Assembly (NCBI GenBank): GCA_036346205.1 | Contig: JARFJB010000821.1 | Span: 6,639,222-6,703,221, forward strand | Source of the DNA: Vesta saturnalis | Taxonomy: Eukaryota > Arthropoda > Insecta > Coleoptera > Lampyridae | Length of the DNA stretch: 64,000 nt | Direction of reading: 5' to 3' | Shown here: piece after piece, positions 33,283 through 45,800 of the stretch | Numbering within the stretch: position 1 is the first letter of the stretch | Layout: each line of letters starts with the position of its first letter | Notes under the pieces: model-generated | The model's database searches: none | Told to the model about the DNA's origin: nothing | Seen by the model: the letters and a program-made list of their open reading frames with translations, nothing else | Position numbers and translations under genes: made by a program

Positions 33283-35352
33283 TATTCAAAATTAAGTAGC
33301 GGTAAGTTATTTTTTATGAAAAGTAGTTTGGCCGCTTTTGCACCTAACAATCTGTTCCGGTGTTCTTCGTATATAAGACCTGCTCCGCTAAATAATTACT
33401 CACTGGCGACGCTACTGGGGGACTGATAAATATTGGCGCACTAATGGCAAAAGGTTACGGTATTTGTGTGAATTTAATTTCCTCAGGTAAAGGTAATCGC
33501 TTTTCTTTTTTGTACTCCTGAAGATGTAACTGTATCTCCAAAAGTAGATTGTCACTCTTGTTAGTTGTAGTCGAGTCTTCCTGGTCTTCGTTCGTACTTA
33601 ACATGTATTCTAACATTTGTAATGATGAAGTCATCATTGATGATGGCGTAGGCTGGACTTCATTCTAAATTCAAAAGTGGAGTTAGTTGACTCTCTTGAT
33701 TGTCTGATTCTGTTGATCGTCATATTTAATATTTTAGACTCAACCTGCTCCGTAGTGATGCTGGTGAAAAAATAAGATTTATACCCCGGATCTAATTACG
33801 TCGCAATTGTATATTTGTCCTCTTTGGTCATTTCTCCAAATCTTGCACTTGCGTTCAATTCATCGCGTAATCTTCTCGTCAAATTTTGGAATTGTTCTGA
33901 AGTATCAGGTTTCGTCTCGTCTTGTTGTAATGTGGTCATAAGAACTTGAGTCAACGGTATGGCTGATGAAATACTCACTTGAGAACTACTTAAGTTTCTA
34001 GTAATTTCTTCAAATGGTTTCATTAATTGCACACATTTTAGAACACTCACCCAGTCTTCAGGGGAGATCATAGCGAGTAGATTTCCACAAGACAATCGAA
34101 TCCTTGAGTTTCGAAAACCTTTCCATCATGTGGAATGAGCTATTCCATCTGAAAATAAAACAAATTTAATAATTAATTACTGCTAAAATAATGTATCTTT
34201 CCATTAGGTGAATATTTAAACAAAATTACAAACAAAGTTAACCTCTTTAGTTTATGACATTAATTATTAGATAATGATTAACTGATTAATATTTACCGTG
34301 TAGGACAATCCTGAATGACAGGTAAAGCAGACTGATTTAGGCGTTCCTTTTGAATTTTTGTTAGCTCAGCTGGGGCGACCAGGGAATGGTTGAAATGGAT
34401 CGCAATTTTTTTAATTTAGTAGTAAGTTATAGGAGCCAACACCAGCTCGAATGCAAAGTTGGATCGTGTGTATTGCACAATCCACGATCACAAACCATGC
34501 AGTGCACTATTTGGTGATGTATGCCCCATTTTTCAAGAATAGTGTGAAATTTTGTTGATATTACAGCGCCTGTATGACGTTCATCCATGACTTCACATTT
34601 CAAAATTATATTCTGTTTGCAAAAATCCTTGGAAATTCCATGTCCAGTCAAACTAAGTAATGAAATTGCAAAATTAAGATCAGACCATACGTCAGTTGTG
34701 AAAGATAACTTATCAAATTCTTGAAGTAAATCTTTGGTCTTCTTAGCCAATCTATTGTACAAATTATTGCACACAATCGAAGAAAAATAATCACGGCCTC
34801 TCAATTTGTACTTCAAAAGAGCAGCGTTCATTAATCTGCGAAAGCCCCTCTACCTTCGACAAAACTGAATGGAGGGCAATAATTTCAGCAATCGTACGAT
34901 CAGTTTGTTGAGATTTGTAATGTGATGAATTCCAACTGTCGTTAACTTGCAGACTTTGCTGTAGTGTTAATTGTTTTTTAGCATTTTCAGCCGGAGTTGA
35001 ATAAACCTACAGCAATACAAAATATAATAACTAACAGCCAACGACTACGAACTTTCAAAAGTATTTTATGAATTAAAAATTTAAAATCCGCTAAATAATA
35101 TTTTGTGGTAGCAAAATATGATTAAACAAACTGTTGACCGACCTTTTTTTTTCGTTTCTGATGAAAGTTTAATAGCTTCATTTAACTTCTCAAACTCAGA
35201 AAACTCCTCGGCATATATCGCTTTGAGGTGACTCTTTAAAACGGAGTTGTGCGGCCTTTTCGCGAGTACACTTTGTCATATAGTTTGCATCTGGCTTTTG
35301 AATCGCCAATCTCAACTAAATAGTTCCAAGTAGAACTTGTTTTTGGTTTCAT
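33283..35352 (-). pseudogene. hAT transposase with BED finger (broken)
   Basis: On the minus strand the relic starts at 35352 with a BED zinc finger (STWNYLVEIGDSKARC, then KGRTTPF and a stop). The catalytic region follows in 34831-34427, with SFTTDVWSDLNFAISLLSL carrying the first conserved aspartate and the ERHTGAVI phrase. A C-terminal part lies at 34095-33796 (MKPFEEITRNLSSS). The dimerisation domain ends the gene at 33440-33283 with SSVASE, a stop, then LFSGAGLIYEEHRNRLLG. Domain order and spacing are those of a full hAT transposase. Stops and frameshifts show it is dead. It sits exactly between the two 1.85-kb direct repeats. Confidence 0.8.
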
Positions 35353-35432
35353 AATTGCACTAAAGTTACACACACGACACAAAAGTACTAAAACAAACAA
35401 CAACAGAAAATCTTACGCGCTTACAATCACGT

Positions 35433-37290
35433 CATGGCGCATAATGGACGAAAAAAAGTATGTAAACAAACACGTTGCGACAAGTGACGAAAGCCCGAAC
35501 GGCTCACTGCTGGAACACCCCTCTCGCGCGCAATGTACCGCCAAACAATTTAGCACGCGCTTCGCCCTTCTCAATCGTCGAAAACTTCCGATCATATTTC
35601 CGTTATAAAAGTTGCAACAGAAGCAGAAGCGGATGTGAAAAAGAGCGCGGAACTTTCGCAGTTGCGGAAGCAATAAGCAGATGTTTGTTGCATCACTTCG
35701 TTACCTTGTAAACTACCTAGGTATAAAATTTGTTTTTTTTTATTACATGCGAAAAAAGTTCAATTTTAATTTTTTTTATACCCCTAGTTGATTTAGAAGT
35801 TAACTTTTGTGTTGTTTTCAGATAGTAAAATGGGTTTACTTTCTTATGGGTATTTAGTATTTGTAATAAAAATAATAAGTTGGGTGTAGAGGTTGTTAAT
35901 AATTCCACCCCTAATATTACTTATACTCTTAATAATAAATAGAAGATTTTGTGCCTTCAGCTCAGTCGGCGATTAAACGGGCCATGTTCTTAAAATTTGA
36001 TTTACAAATGTAAGATTGGAAACAATAACAAGGTTTATTATAAAAATCTTTAACTCAAATTATAAAGTAGCAAATCTAAATGCAAATGTTGGTAAATCTG
36101 AATTAACTTCAAAATACCTTATGAACTAATGATTAGAAATGAAATACGTGTAGTACTGTTAAATTTTGGTTGTCACTGGTATACTGTTACTGATAAACAA
36201 AATGCTGACGAGTACACGCTTTCCAATTTGGTTGTGCAATTAATCTCGAAATGGAAATATAACAGGGTTTTGATATTCGTTGATCCCAAATAAGTAAATT
36301 CCTTTACATAACTGCCAAACTTGGTTGACTTAAACGGGTTAATGTACTATTTATTTATAATATTTCTGCATAGCAACAAACCTCTACTGCGTCATCCTCG
36401 TTAAATTGAAACATAATAAGTACAATGAAATTACGTAAAAGGAAAATTTAACGTTATAAAAAAGAAAAATAAAAGTGCCTAAAAAAGGGTTAATATATCA
36501 AACAATGAAAAATAGGTTTAATTAGCTCTTACCGTAAAAATATCCGACACTTTTGATAAAAATATTCAAGAGCAAATATGGATGCTTTTTGCTTTCATTA
36601 TCGTACAACCTCCAAAAGGTGTCCGCACACCAACTCAATATGCAAAAGAAATGCGCGTACAAGCTCCACTTTAAAATATCTAAACGCAAGTTTTTTCAAC
36701 CACTAAGGTATGCATTTCACATGACACAAAAATGAACGAACACAACTTAAAAGGTTTGTTACATATTTAATGCTTTCTATTTGAAATATTACTAATTTTC
36801 GCACAACGTAGAATCACAAATACTGATTATTTAAGCAGAATTTTATAAATTCCAATTCAGAGATTAAAAATAAATAATATTCTGGGTCTATTCATTGAAT
36901 TATTTTGTAAAATAATCAGTACTTACTTCAAAATGGCGGAACATTGAAATCAACAAAAACTCCGCCTAAACGCCCATTGTGAAAACAAAAGACGACTTGC
37001 GATACATCAATGGAATGGGAATTTAGAGAGGTATCATTCTATGAAAAAATTGGTAGGTTCCTATTTAAAATAAGGCCACTTCCGGTAAAACCGGAAGTGA
37101 TCGTCAGCTGTTTTAATGTCAAAAAATGTATTTTTATCCACTAAATCTGAATCCCAAATTTAATATTTCTATTTCTTGTTTTAACAAAATTAAGGTATGT
37201 ATAATGATTTAATTGACACCCGGTATATTGACAATATAGTGTGAGTAAACAAAATTTGTAGAAGGTTATCCTATCGAAAACACGGAGGCG
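35433..37290 (+). repeat. 1.85-kb direct repeat, copy B
   Basis: See copy A for shared landmarks. B has a slightly longer segment at 35530-35575 (TGTACCGCCAAACAATTTAG) absent from A. Its CCGG palindrome is perfect here (CACTTCCGG/CCGGAAGTG, 37077-37085 and 37091-37099). The two copies diverge abruptly after ATCGAAAACA. The ORF-like stretches inside it (35413-35673, 36553-36735) have no family resemblance. Confidence 0.8.
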
Positions 37291-38943
37291 GAAACATTAC
37301 CCAAAGTATATGTAAACAATTTTATTTTAATAGGTATGTTTTAGATGTGCGCATTTAACCTGCACTTGCTGTATAAGTGTTTCACTATACTGATTCGTGC
37401 AGTCGTGTACTTTTTTTTTACATCGGCGTATAGCAGTAGTTAGTTCTCACTGAGTGATGAGAAAACGAAAATGACTTTATAAAAGTGCGTTTTTTTCCAG
37501 TTAGTATAGAGTTAATGTAAGTAACAAAATTTTTTTATGAATCTCGTAACTATCTAAAGGTGACATTTTATACCCTGTATTTCGACACTTACAATTTGGT
37601 TGATATAGATTTTCTCGCATCATAAAAATTTTCCTACTTTAAATGAAACTTCTGGCATGTGGACCCACTAAATGGCCACGTGAAAGCTTTTGAAATTTAT
37701 TACAATATTGTCTTTGTCATTCTTTAAGTTATACACTGAAAATTTCGTGAACAGACTGTACTTTAGGGGCACTGCCAACATAATTTTGTAACAAATAGAT
37801 TTTTTTTGGATTATACTTCGTACATTATAGCTGAGTAAAGTAGTAAAAACAGTTTAATATTTAATTAACCAAATTATTATTTTCCAAATTAATGATTAAA
37901 CAGTGCGACCTTTAATTAAATTTAACGGTTCGTAAACACGATATCAAGAATTAATATTCTAATTCACTATGGTTATACATCATAAAATAAAAACAATAAA
38001 TATATAAATAATTCAGCGTCGCTCTTTGCTCAAATACTTAATACTAGCGTCCCATATTTAAAATCAATTTCTGTGGCGCCTTGATATTGACCCACACTTT
38101 CAGAAAAATAAAAACATTACACAAGCATTTAATTACAAGGAAAACGACGCTCATCATTGCAGTAATGAAAAAATTAAACTGTTTCTAACCGAAATTATCT
38201 CGAATGCTAATAGACAACTAGTTAAATCTAGTTATTTTTCGTATTTGCTGGTGATTTTATTGTACGTACGAGCTACGTACTAAAAATTTAAGGTATAAAT
38301 ACTTGTATATTATTTGACAAGTTCAACATGCCTAAAAATTCACAGAGAAATAAAAAATTATCCGTGTTTTCTAACCTTGTTCTTAATCTTTATTGCAGAA
38401 TTATTATACTTTTTTTTATAGAAAGTTAACAACCGGCAGGATTTTGAAATTGCGCAAGTATCATCTAAATTTTTATGTCGCAGACGACTGAAAATAGAAT
38501 TTGGCAATAATAAAAATTTGACGAATCCTTATATTTACTGCTAGAGTTAAAAAAATATTAGTATTAAATCATTTCTAGTGTCGATATGTATTAATTGAAC
38601 CATTTTGTTTTCAGGTTTTAGTGGTGCGAAACAGTGCATTGAGAAACAGCTAAAGAAAATTTCGGACAATTCGAACTTTTTATTTTTTTTTGTAAATTTT
38701 ATGCAGTCCCGGTCATTGATGATCAGGAACGTGGTACCACCCCGAACCGTGTCCACCTCATCAATACGCCCTATTTCCTGCAGAGATCCAAGATTAAGAC
38801 TTCAAAGCTGGTCTAAACGTTGGATGCAGTTTTAAATATAATTAACTAGGCATTTTGATTTTAATGCCCATTAATAGCCAAGGCACGTCAACAAGCTTTA
38901 TATACTTCAGTATTATTTTAGTATTTGGATTTAAACCATACTG
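37291..38943. other. Upstream region of the transporter gene, no gene seen
   Basis: AT-rich sequence without repeats I could pair. Short open frames at 38547-38756 and 38605-38835 overlap on opposite strands and look accidental. It could hold regulatory DNA of the transporter gene, or a non-coding first exon, but nothing in the sequence proves this. Confidence 0.4.
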
Positions 38944-38975
38944 TATAAAAGTATTATTTGTTCGTTCTATCAGTT
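38944..38975 (+). promoter_or_regulatory. Candidate core promoter (TATA box and initiator)
   Basis: TATAAAA at 38944-38950 is followed by TCAGTT at 38970-38975, the arthropod initiator consensus. Its A at 38972 would be the transcription start, 28 nt from the TATA start. This is near the usual spacing of 30-31 and predicts an 88-nt 5' leader before the ATG at 39060. The match is by consensus only, and in an AT-rich region the TATA word alone is weak evidence. Confidence 0.45.
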
Positions 38976-39059
38976 TGATAAGAATCGAAATAACTGCGAT
39001 TGAAGAGCACTTCTTGTTTGTGATAAGCTATTAAGTATTATCGATAAGACTAAAAAAAT

Positions 39060-39877
39060 ATGGAACCGCAACTAGATAAACAAGAAAACGGTTTCGCTCC
39101 TATCGTTGGTTGGGCAAATTCTCCCAAAACTAGCCCTATTAACAGAAATGGAGATATTCCTCCACCACCGTATACACCTATGGACGAAAAGGTAAATTTG
39201 GAAGTGACGTTTGAAGATCCCGAAAAAGATTCAATTTATTCATCAAGTTGTAGTTTGAGTATATCAGAAACAAAGCAACGTAAGCCTAAAATTCCTGATG
39301 GTGGATGGGGATGGGTGGTGGTACTTTCATCATTAATAATTTCAATGATTGCGGATGGTATTAGCTTCTCATTTGGCCTTCTCTTTATTGAATTTCTTAA
39401 TGAATTTGGTGCTTCGAAGTCTGTAACATCATGGATAGGAAGTTTGTTTATGGCTGTTCCACTATTAACTGGTCCAATTATGAGCGCTTTAGTTGATCGG
39501 TATGGCTGTCGTACTATGACTATAATCGGTGGTATAATTTCAGCAACTGGTTTTGTAATAAGTTCATACGGAACATCTATTACAATGATGTATATAACTT
39601 TTGGCGTAATTGCTGGACTCGGTTTGGGTTTGTGCTACGTTACAGCAGTTGTATCTATCGCATATTGGTTTGATAAAAAGCGAACTTTAGCTGTAGGTCT
39701 AGGTGCTTGTGGTACTGGGATAGGTACTTTCGTTTACGCACCTATGACTCAGTACTTTATCTCTGAGTATGGATGGCGAGGTACCATTTTACTACTTGCC
39801 GGAACATTTTTAAATATGTGCGTTTGTGGAGCTGTCATGAGAGAACCCGAATGGCTGGCGATAGAAGAACAAAATAA
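39060..39877 (+). CDS. Transporter exon 1 (helices 1-6)
   Basis: The ATG at 39060 is the first in frame after the candidate leader and gives a 79-residue polar N-terminus before DGGWGW. That N-terminus contains PPPPYTP (residues 34-40), a PPxY-type ligand for WW domains such as those of NEDD4 ligases, which in other transporters govern turnover. Six hydrophobic segments follow up to about residue 260. The donor is AATAA|GTAAGT at 39878, leaving phase 2. Confidence 0.9.
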
Positions 39878-42800
39878 GTAAGTACAAATCGCGACCTTTT
39901 AACTGTAATTGGGTCCTACTCACGATACCTATCCAATATGTATACTATCTATTAAAATTGGCTGTAATAAATATGTCTAATAATGTGCGTAGGGCTCTTT
40001 CAACCGGAAAACGTTCAATCAAAAATGCTTCAAGCGTCAGTTCAATATCAGGTAGAAGTATCTCTGAATCAGATTTTCCAGGTGTCGAAGAAATACGTAA
40101 ATTATTGAAATGCGGCGAAAAACCTGAATATATTTTGCAAACATTAGCTACATCGATGGATGCAAACCCACCAGAGGAAGCTATTCCACGTGATCGTTTC
40201 CGCTCGGAAGTAAACTTGCCTACATTTGTTAAAAAAAGTGAAACTGTAAGTACAATCTCTTGTAATTCCTACATTCATAGTTTCTGTAAGTAGGTTCCGT
40301 TGGAAGTACTGGAACAATTAAGCGCTAATACTAGACTGTATAACGTTATTTTGGAAAATTATCCATCACTTCTAACATGTCGTAGTATATCTGATCGAGG
40401 ACTAAATAAATTACAGGAAACAAGTACTGCTATTACTGCAAGGGTACCAGTAAGAATGTCGATGAAGCTAAAGAAGGCTGAAAAGCAAGCCACTATTAAA
40501 CGAAAGGTAATTTAGTTCAGACTCTTATTCTTTGATGCCTTCTCTTATCATCCTTACTGGCACTATTCAACTAAACATCTTACACAACAAACAATAATGG
40601 CCGTTTTATAAAGAAAAATCTATAACCATCAGCGTTGCACATATAAACGTCTGTCTATATGCCATGCTAATAACGAAGTTATGCCTTTTTAGTAATATTA
40701 TTATAAGGTCACCAACTTCTTGAAGTCATCTAGAAACCATGGGCTTCAACTATTCCAACATCAAATTTTCTGTATTTAAAACAAAACTAGAGGTAACTAG
40801 TGGTCAATGGGCTTAAACTTGAAAATTTGTCAAGGTCAAAATTTTATTAAAATTGAGTTCAAGGTTAGGTCAAATAGAAATGAAACGTTTAGACGCTTTC
40901 CTAACAATTTTTAGGCGTTTACCAGTAACGTGTAGATGTTAACCAAAAACGAGTCAAACAGCGTCTGTAAGTGCGGGCATTACAAAGTTAACTATTAAGC
41001 TAACGTTTAAGTGTAATTTGAATATTACCTTACCAATACTTTTGGTTTTCGTGAACATTTTCCGTACATGTGAGTTTGTCCAAAATTAGCCCAACGACGA
41101 GGGAACTTTAGACACCGAATGGGGATTGTTTGCACAATAACATAATACAATGTAATTGTGATATTTATTGCCAAAACATCAATTGAAATAGAATCAAGAA
41201 ATCGGGTTTTCTTATCTTTAAGAGCAAAACTATAGGAATGCATCTTATCTATAAAGAAACTTAACCTCATATCCGTCACTTAAGCTTTCAGTAACTTGAA
41301 AGAATTGCTGCCTCTCTGAATCCTTACCCAAAACTTTTCCAATAATAAATTTTTCCACGCCAACGTCTCCTTTTTCGTTCTCAGATTCAATCCAAATATT
41401 TAAGTTGTCATCAGACAATGGTTTTGTGTCTTAGACAAGTTCTTCGATTTTCCGAATACTCTTTCATTTTTGTCAGGCGTGGCAGTTCCAATACTACTTT
41501 TTGCTTTTTGAGGCCCACGCCTAGTGGTTTTTTTAATCATCTGCTTTAGGAAACGGACGAATTGCTTCAGGAGAGACAAATGGTTGAGCTTGAGGTGCTA
41601 CACTTAATGGTGGACGATTTTCAACATAATTTTTCTCTATATCAACTTTCTGAACGGACAAATGTGTATACCTTACATAAGATGGCAAACAGTCTTTCTT
41701 TGTAAAAACCAGATTATCAGAACGGGAAATACCAGTTCATTTGAAACACGATTTTATATTTGTAAGAGTTGCTACGCTATCCCATACATTAGAATAAATT
41801 GCTGGCATATCATAAATTGTCAAAGCTTGGTTAGGATTCAAGAATCTACACTCTGGTTGAAGAAACTTATACATAGACCGAATACTGTGCGATCCGGTTA
41901 CGGTATAAACTGGCAGTAAAACGAAATAACAGATGAAATTCGCTTTTTGCGCGACTAGCCAGCGGTTGGGGTGAGTAAGATGTTAATTAATTTTGCGCAC
42001 AATAGGATAGTTTACCATACCAAGTTAAAATAGGGGTTGAAATCGTCATAAAACCGGAAACGGGCGCCAGAGTAGGTGTTTGAAATGTCACAATAGGGGA
42101 TGAAATGCCTAATTACGATAGTTCACAGCTCGCTCAAAATACTCAAATAACTTGCTTACCTATACGTAATCTCCGCAGCCGGCTCTAGGACCAGCAGATT
42201 TTTCGCCAACCGGAAAGGCTTCAAAACAAATATTTGCACGCTTAATAAAAACAACATGTAAAATAATTCCACTTCATCAAACAAAAAAATGAAATAAAAA
42301 ACGCTTTAATTCTGTACACAATCGTTTGAAATCGAATTAAAAAATAATTCAGTGATTCATCGGCCTATAAATGCACGTTATAATTAAATAATCACTTGAA
42401 AAGCTTTCGGCCGTAATTGTTTTCATTCAAATGAAACTCAATATAATGTCCTAATGACGTTAATTAGAAGAGAAAATTAAAAAAAACAATCATTAAAAAT
42501 GCGTGTCGTCAGATGCTGTGTAATAATAGGTTCACACTAAAAAAAATACAAGTCCAATAACCTAAATAAATATAATGTAAATAAAATAAATAATAAAACA
42601 AGAAAAATCGGATGCAATAATGTTTAATATGCGAATAGCATCAGATAGCCTATCTAAATTGCCTGTGACCCCTAGCTAGAGTTCATAACCTTAACATTAT
42701 TGTAATTTTGATATACCAAAATAACAAGTATGGACCACTTTTAGATAAATCTCTGAATGAATGCACTTAAACATTTAAACGACAAAGTTATCAAAATGAA

Positions 42801-45800
42801 TCTCTGAAGAAAGAAAAAAAAACAGTGCGTTCATTCATTCGCTTTACACCTAAATAACATAATAATGAAACACATCCAAGAAGTTATTTAAATTTTTTCA
42901 ATCACCATAATAAAAAAACACAAAAATGTTACCTTAGTTTGAGAGGCCCTTTTTGTTACACAGATAGTGGAATGGACGCAGAGGATAACCTCTACGATAG
43001 TTATCCTGGGGGACGCTCGCAATTCCCAGTATCATACAGCTGGTAACTGCTTCCTTTTGCTACTTGCGTTGTGGATCAAATCTCCATTGTCCGTGTACAC
43101 GCTAATGTTTACTTTAACCCGATATTCGTTCACTTAATTTTATTCTCGTTAATTATATACTACAAGCGGGATTATTTACAGTACGCTACTTATTATCTTT
43201 ACACTAATACTGTACAAGTTTTAAATAACTCTTCATGTTTTAAATTACGAAAAAGCTTTATCTATTTACAGAAGGTTATCTGATTTTTGGTGAACTGTGA
43301 ACTTAATGTTTGTAACCTTGAAACGAACGTTGTATTTTTCCGCAAAATAAAACCGAAACTTTCTCCAGAAGGTAACAGAGCACTTGGTACTTAAATACTT
43401 AACGCCGTTCTGGATCTCGATACATCCCTAAGGACTCATAACGATAAATTGGTCTCGCGAAGGTTGAATAATCATACGACCCCTTTTTGGATTATGAGGG
43501 GAATATAACGAAAGCTCCTTCCACACGGACCTGGTTCAACGTCGTTTCTCGGTAAACTTCACCACCTTAACGATAACTGTACGCTCCTAAGCCTATACAA
43601 CCACTGCTACCATGAATAATTTCACTTGCGGCTATATTGGTTTTTAAACCCCTTCCACTCTAATTAGCCAAAAAAACTTAGATTTTCTACCTACGCGCAT
43701 CGCCGGGAGAGATTGCATTGTCAGCAAGCCTACTTCTACCTGGAAACGTTATCTAAGTAAATTGATATATGGTTATTTCGAATTTTCAAGCACACTAGTC
43801 TTCAGTGCTATGTATTTAAAGTCAAATTCCTTGTTTTAAAGCCAAACTCTTATCATCAGAAATGGTGCTTATCTGGCGACTAACTAAAACTTTTGCAAAA
43901 GATGTAATATTTCAATACGTTCTTTAATTTGATTTTTTATATGATGCAATCCCAATGTGATTTAAATTAAATTTCCCCAATTTAAAATACGAAAGCATTT
44001 ATTTATACAAAACTATCCTTATTTACAAAGACACTAACGAATGTTTCCTTTCAAATTAGTAGGAGGGTTTTCTTAACTATCAATACCAAAATGTAAATCA
44101 TATTTTCCTATTTAAACTTCCATCTTACTTTGATCAACAACAAAAACAACATTTTCGTTTTAGAAAATACAAAAAAAATAAACATTTTAATACGTAAACG
44201 ACAAAAGAAAACGTTACAATAGAAATGCTTCTCCAATCATTAAGGTGTTATTACTTCCCACTACGAGAACCTATACTACATTCAAGATGTTCGGTACTAA
44301 CAAATAATTTCTAAATTCGGCAAATCTTGATAAAATCATGGATACATGAAAATTTATGGGCCGTAATTTTTTTGAAGTATATGGCGCTGAAGTCAAGATC
44401 AGTTTTCTATTAGCCTTGCAGTAGTTAAGTGCTTCAACAGATAAATCATATTCCTCATATTGGATAACTTTGAATATGGTTATTCATTATAAGGAGCACT
44501 TTTTTCTCTATGTAACAACAGCTTTACTATTTAATAAAATAATCACTGGTAATCCTGCCTGATTTATGGATTAATCCATTAGCGTCGATAGTTTAAGAAG
44601 TACCTTTCGTCATCCCTTTTTGACCAAATATTTGTCTGGCAAAAAACCTAGATAGGCGGAAGAGCCGTGCCAATTGCATCTATTATTCCCACTTGGTTTA
44701 CTAGTTCGCCACGTTCTCTAGACGTAACTCGTCCTATTTGATGCTGATCTTTTTTTTACTAATTGCAGTTGTGGACTTTTTTGTACCATCGTGACACTAT
44801 CCATATACCACCTACATAATTTATGTTGTAAATTTCCGACAATGATAATTCATATGTAGAAATAACTTTTCCCACTTTCTCTGGAAATATTTTCACAATT
44901 TCTGGATTGCAGCTTGTTATCCTGGCTAAAATCGTAGCTTTTTGAGTTTTTGTATATATAAACACCTTACTCTTTGTGTATCTAATAAACCAATCGTCGT
45001 CTCCCATATGTGTGGTCTATGCTTCTGGCATTTTGAATGAATTTTGTTCAGCATATTCATATGCTAGGTGTCTAAAGGCTTTCGAAGTCATACCGTGGAA
45101 CATGTTACTACGTTCCACTATTTCGCCAGTTTGAATTCAGTAACGCGCGTAATATGGAGATGGCTACTGTATCCCCGAATCTACACCATCCCCGGTGTCT
45201 TCCTTACCTAGCTACGAATTTTCTCAAAAGAGTGTGCAACGTTTTGAGAGAACTATTACTGATTTTGGGCGAAGTTTTACTGCTACTGTAATTAGAATAT
45301 AATCAAAACTGGGAAAATATCCCCAATTGTTAAGAAAGCAATGACCATAAAATCTCACAATGTTTAGAGAAGCCATAGGAATCCAACTGTTCGATTAATT
45401 TCCAATAGGTACAAAAATACTGTGATAATTACTTGATACGTTGGATGCTAAAAACTCTCGGTTAGAACAAAATAAAAATCATTCTTCCCTAAGACACCAT
45501 ATCATATCATTTCACAATCCCCATATGCATCTTATTTAGCGTCTGACTTTCAGACGTGTCTGAAGTTGAAAATTTTCTTTCGTGTAAAATTACCGGAGCA
45601 GTGTTGGCAAAAGTGGATTCATCTTAAGGACCCCGGGCCCGCTATAATTTTTTGGAATTTTTGATGTTAAGGTCCATTAATCTCTAGAATACCTTGCACT
45701 GTTCCTAGTTTCGAGAATTTGACATCGAAAATTGTTAGTGATCCACTAGATGACCTTGACTCCTTTTTTTGAATTCTGAAAATTTTATATCTAGATGTTA

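Noticed and set aside
31500..35700. Purine-rich GCAGAAGCGGA runs near 31470-31520, 33155-33235 and 35615-35690 as hAT terminal repeats
   Set aside because: All lie in the same orientation on both sides of the coding relic, whereas terminal repeats should be inverted.
35413..35711. Overlapping open frames on both strands at the start of repeat B
   Set aside because: Copy A has the same region with different breaks, and neither translation resembles a protein family.
37478..37510. TATAAAA followed by CCAGTT and a donor-like GTAAGT as an upstream promoter with a short first exon
   Set aside because: The distance from TATA to the putative start is only 21 nt, the initiator match is weaker than at 38970, and no acceptor links it convincingly to the coding exon.
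39958..39992. Extension of transporter exon 2 upstream to the TTG at 39958
   Set aside because: The acceptor AG at 39991-39992 restores the phase exactly with exon 1. The upstream bases have no acceptor and are intron.
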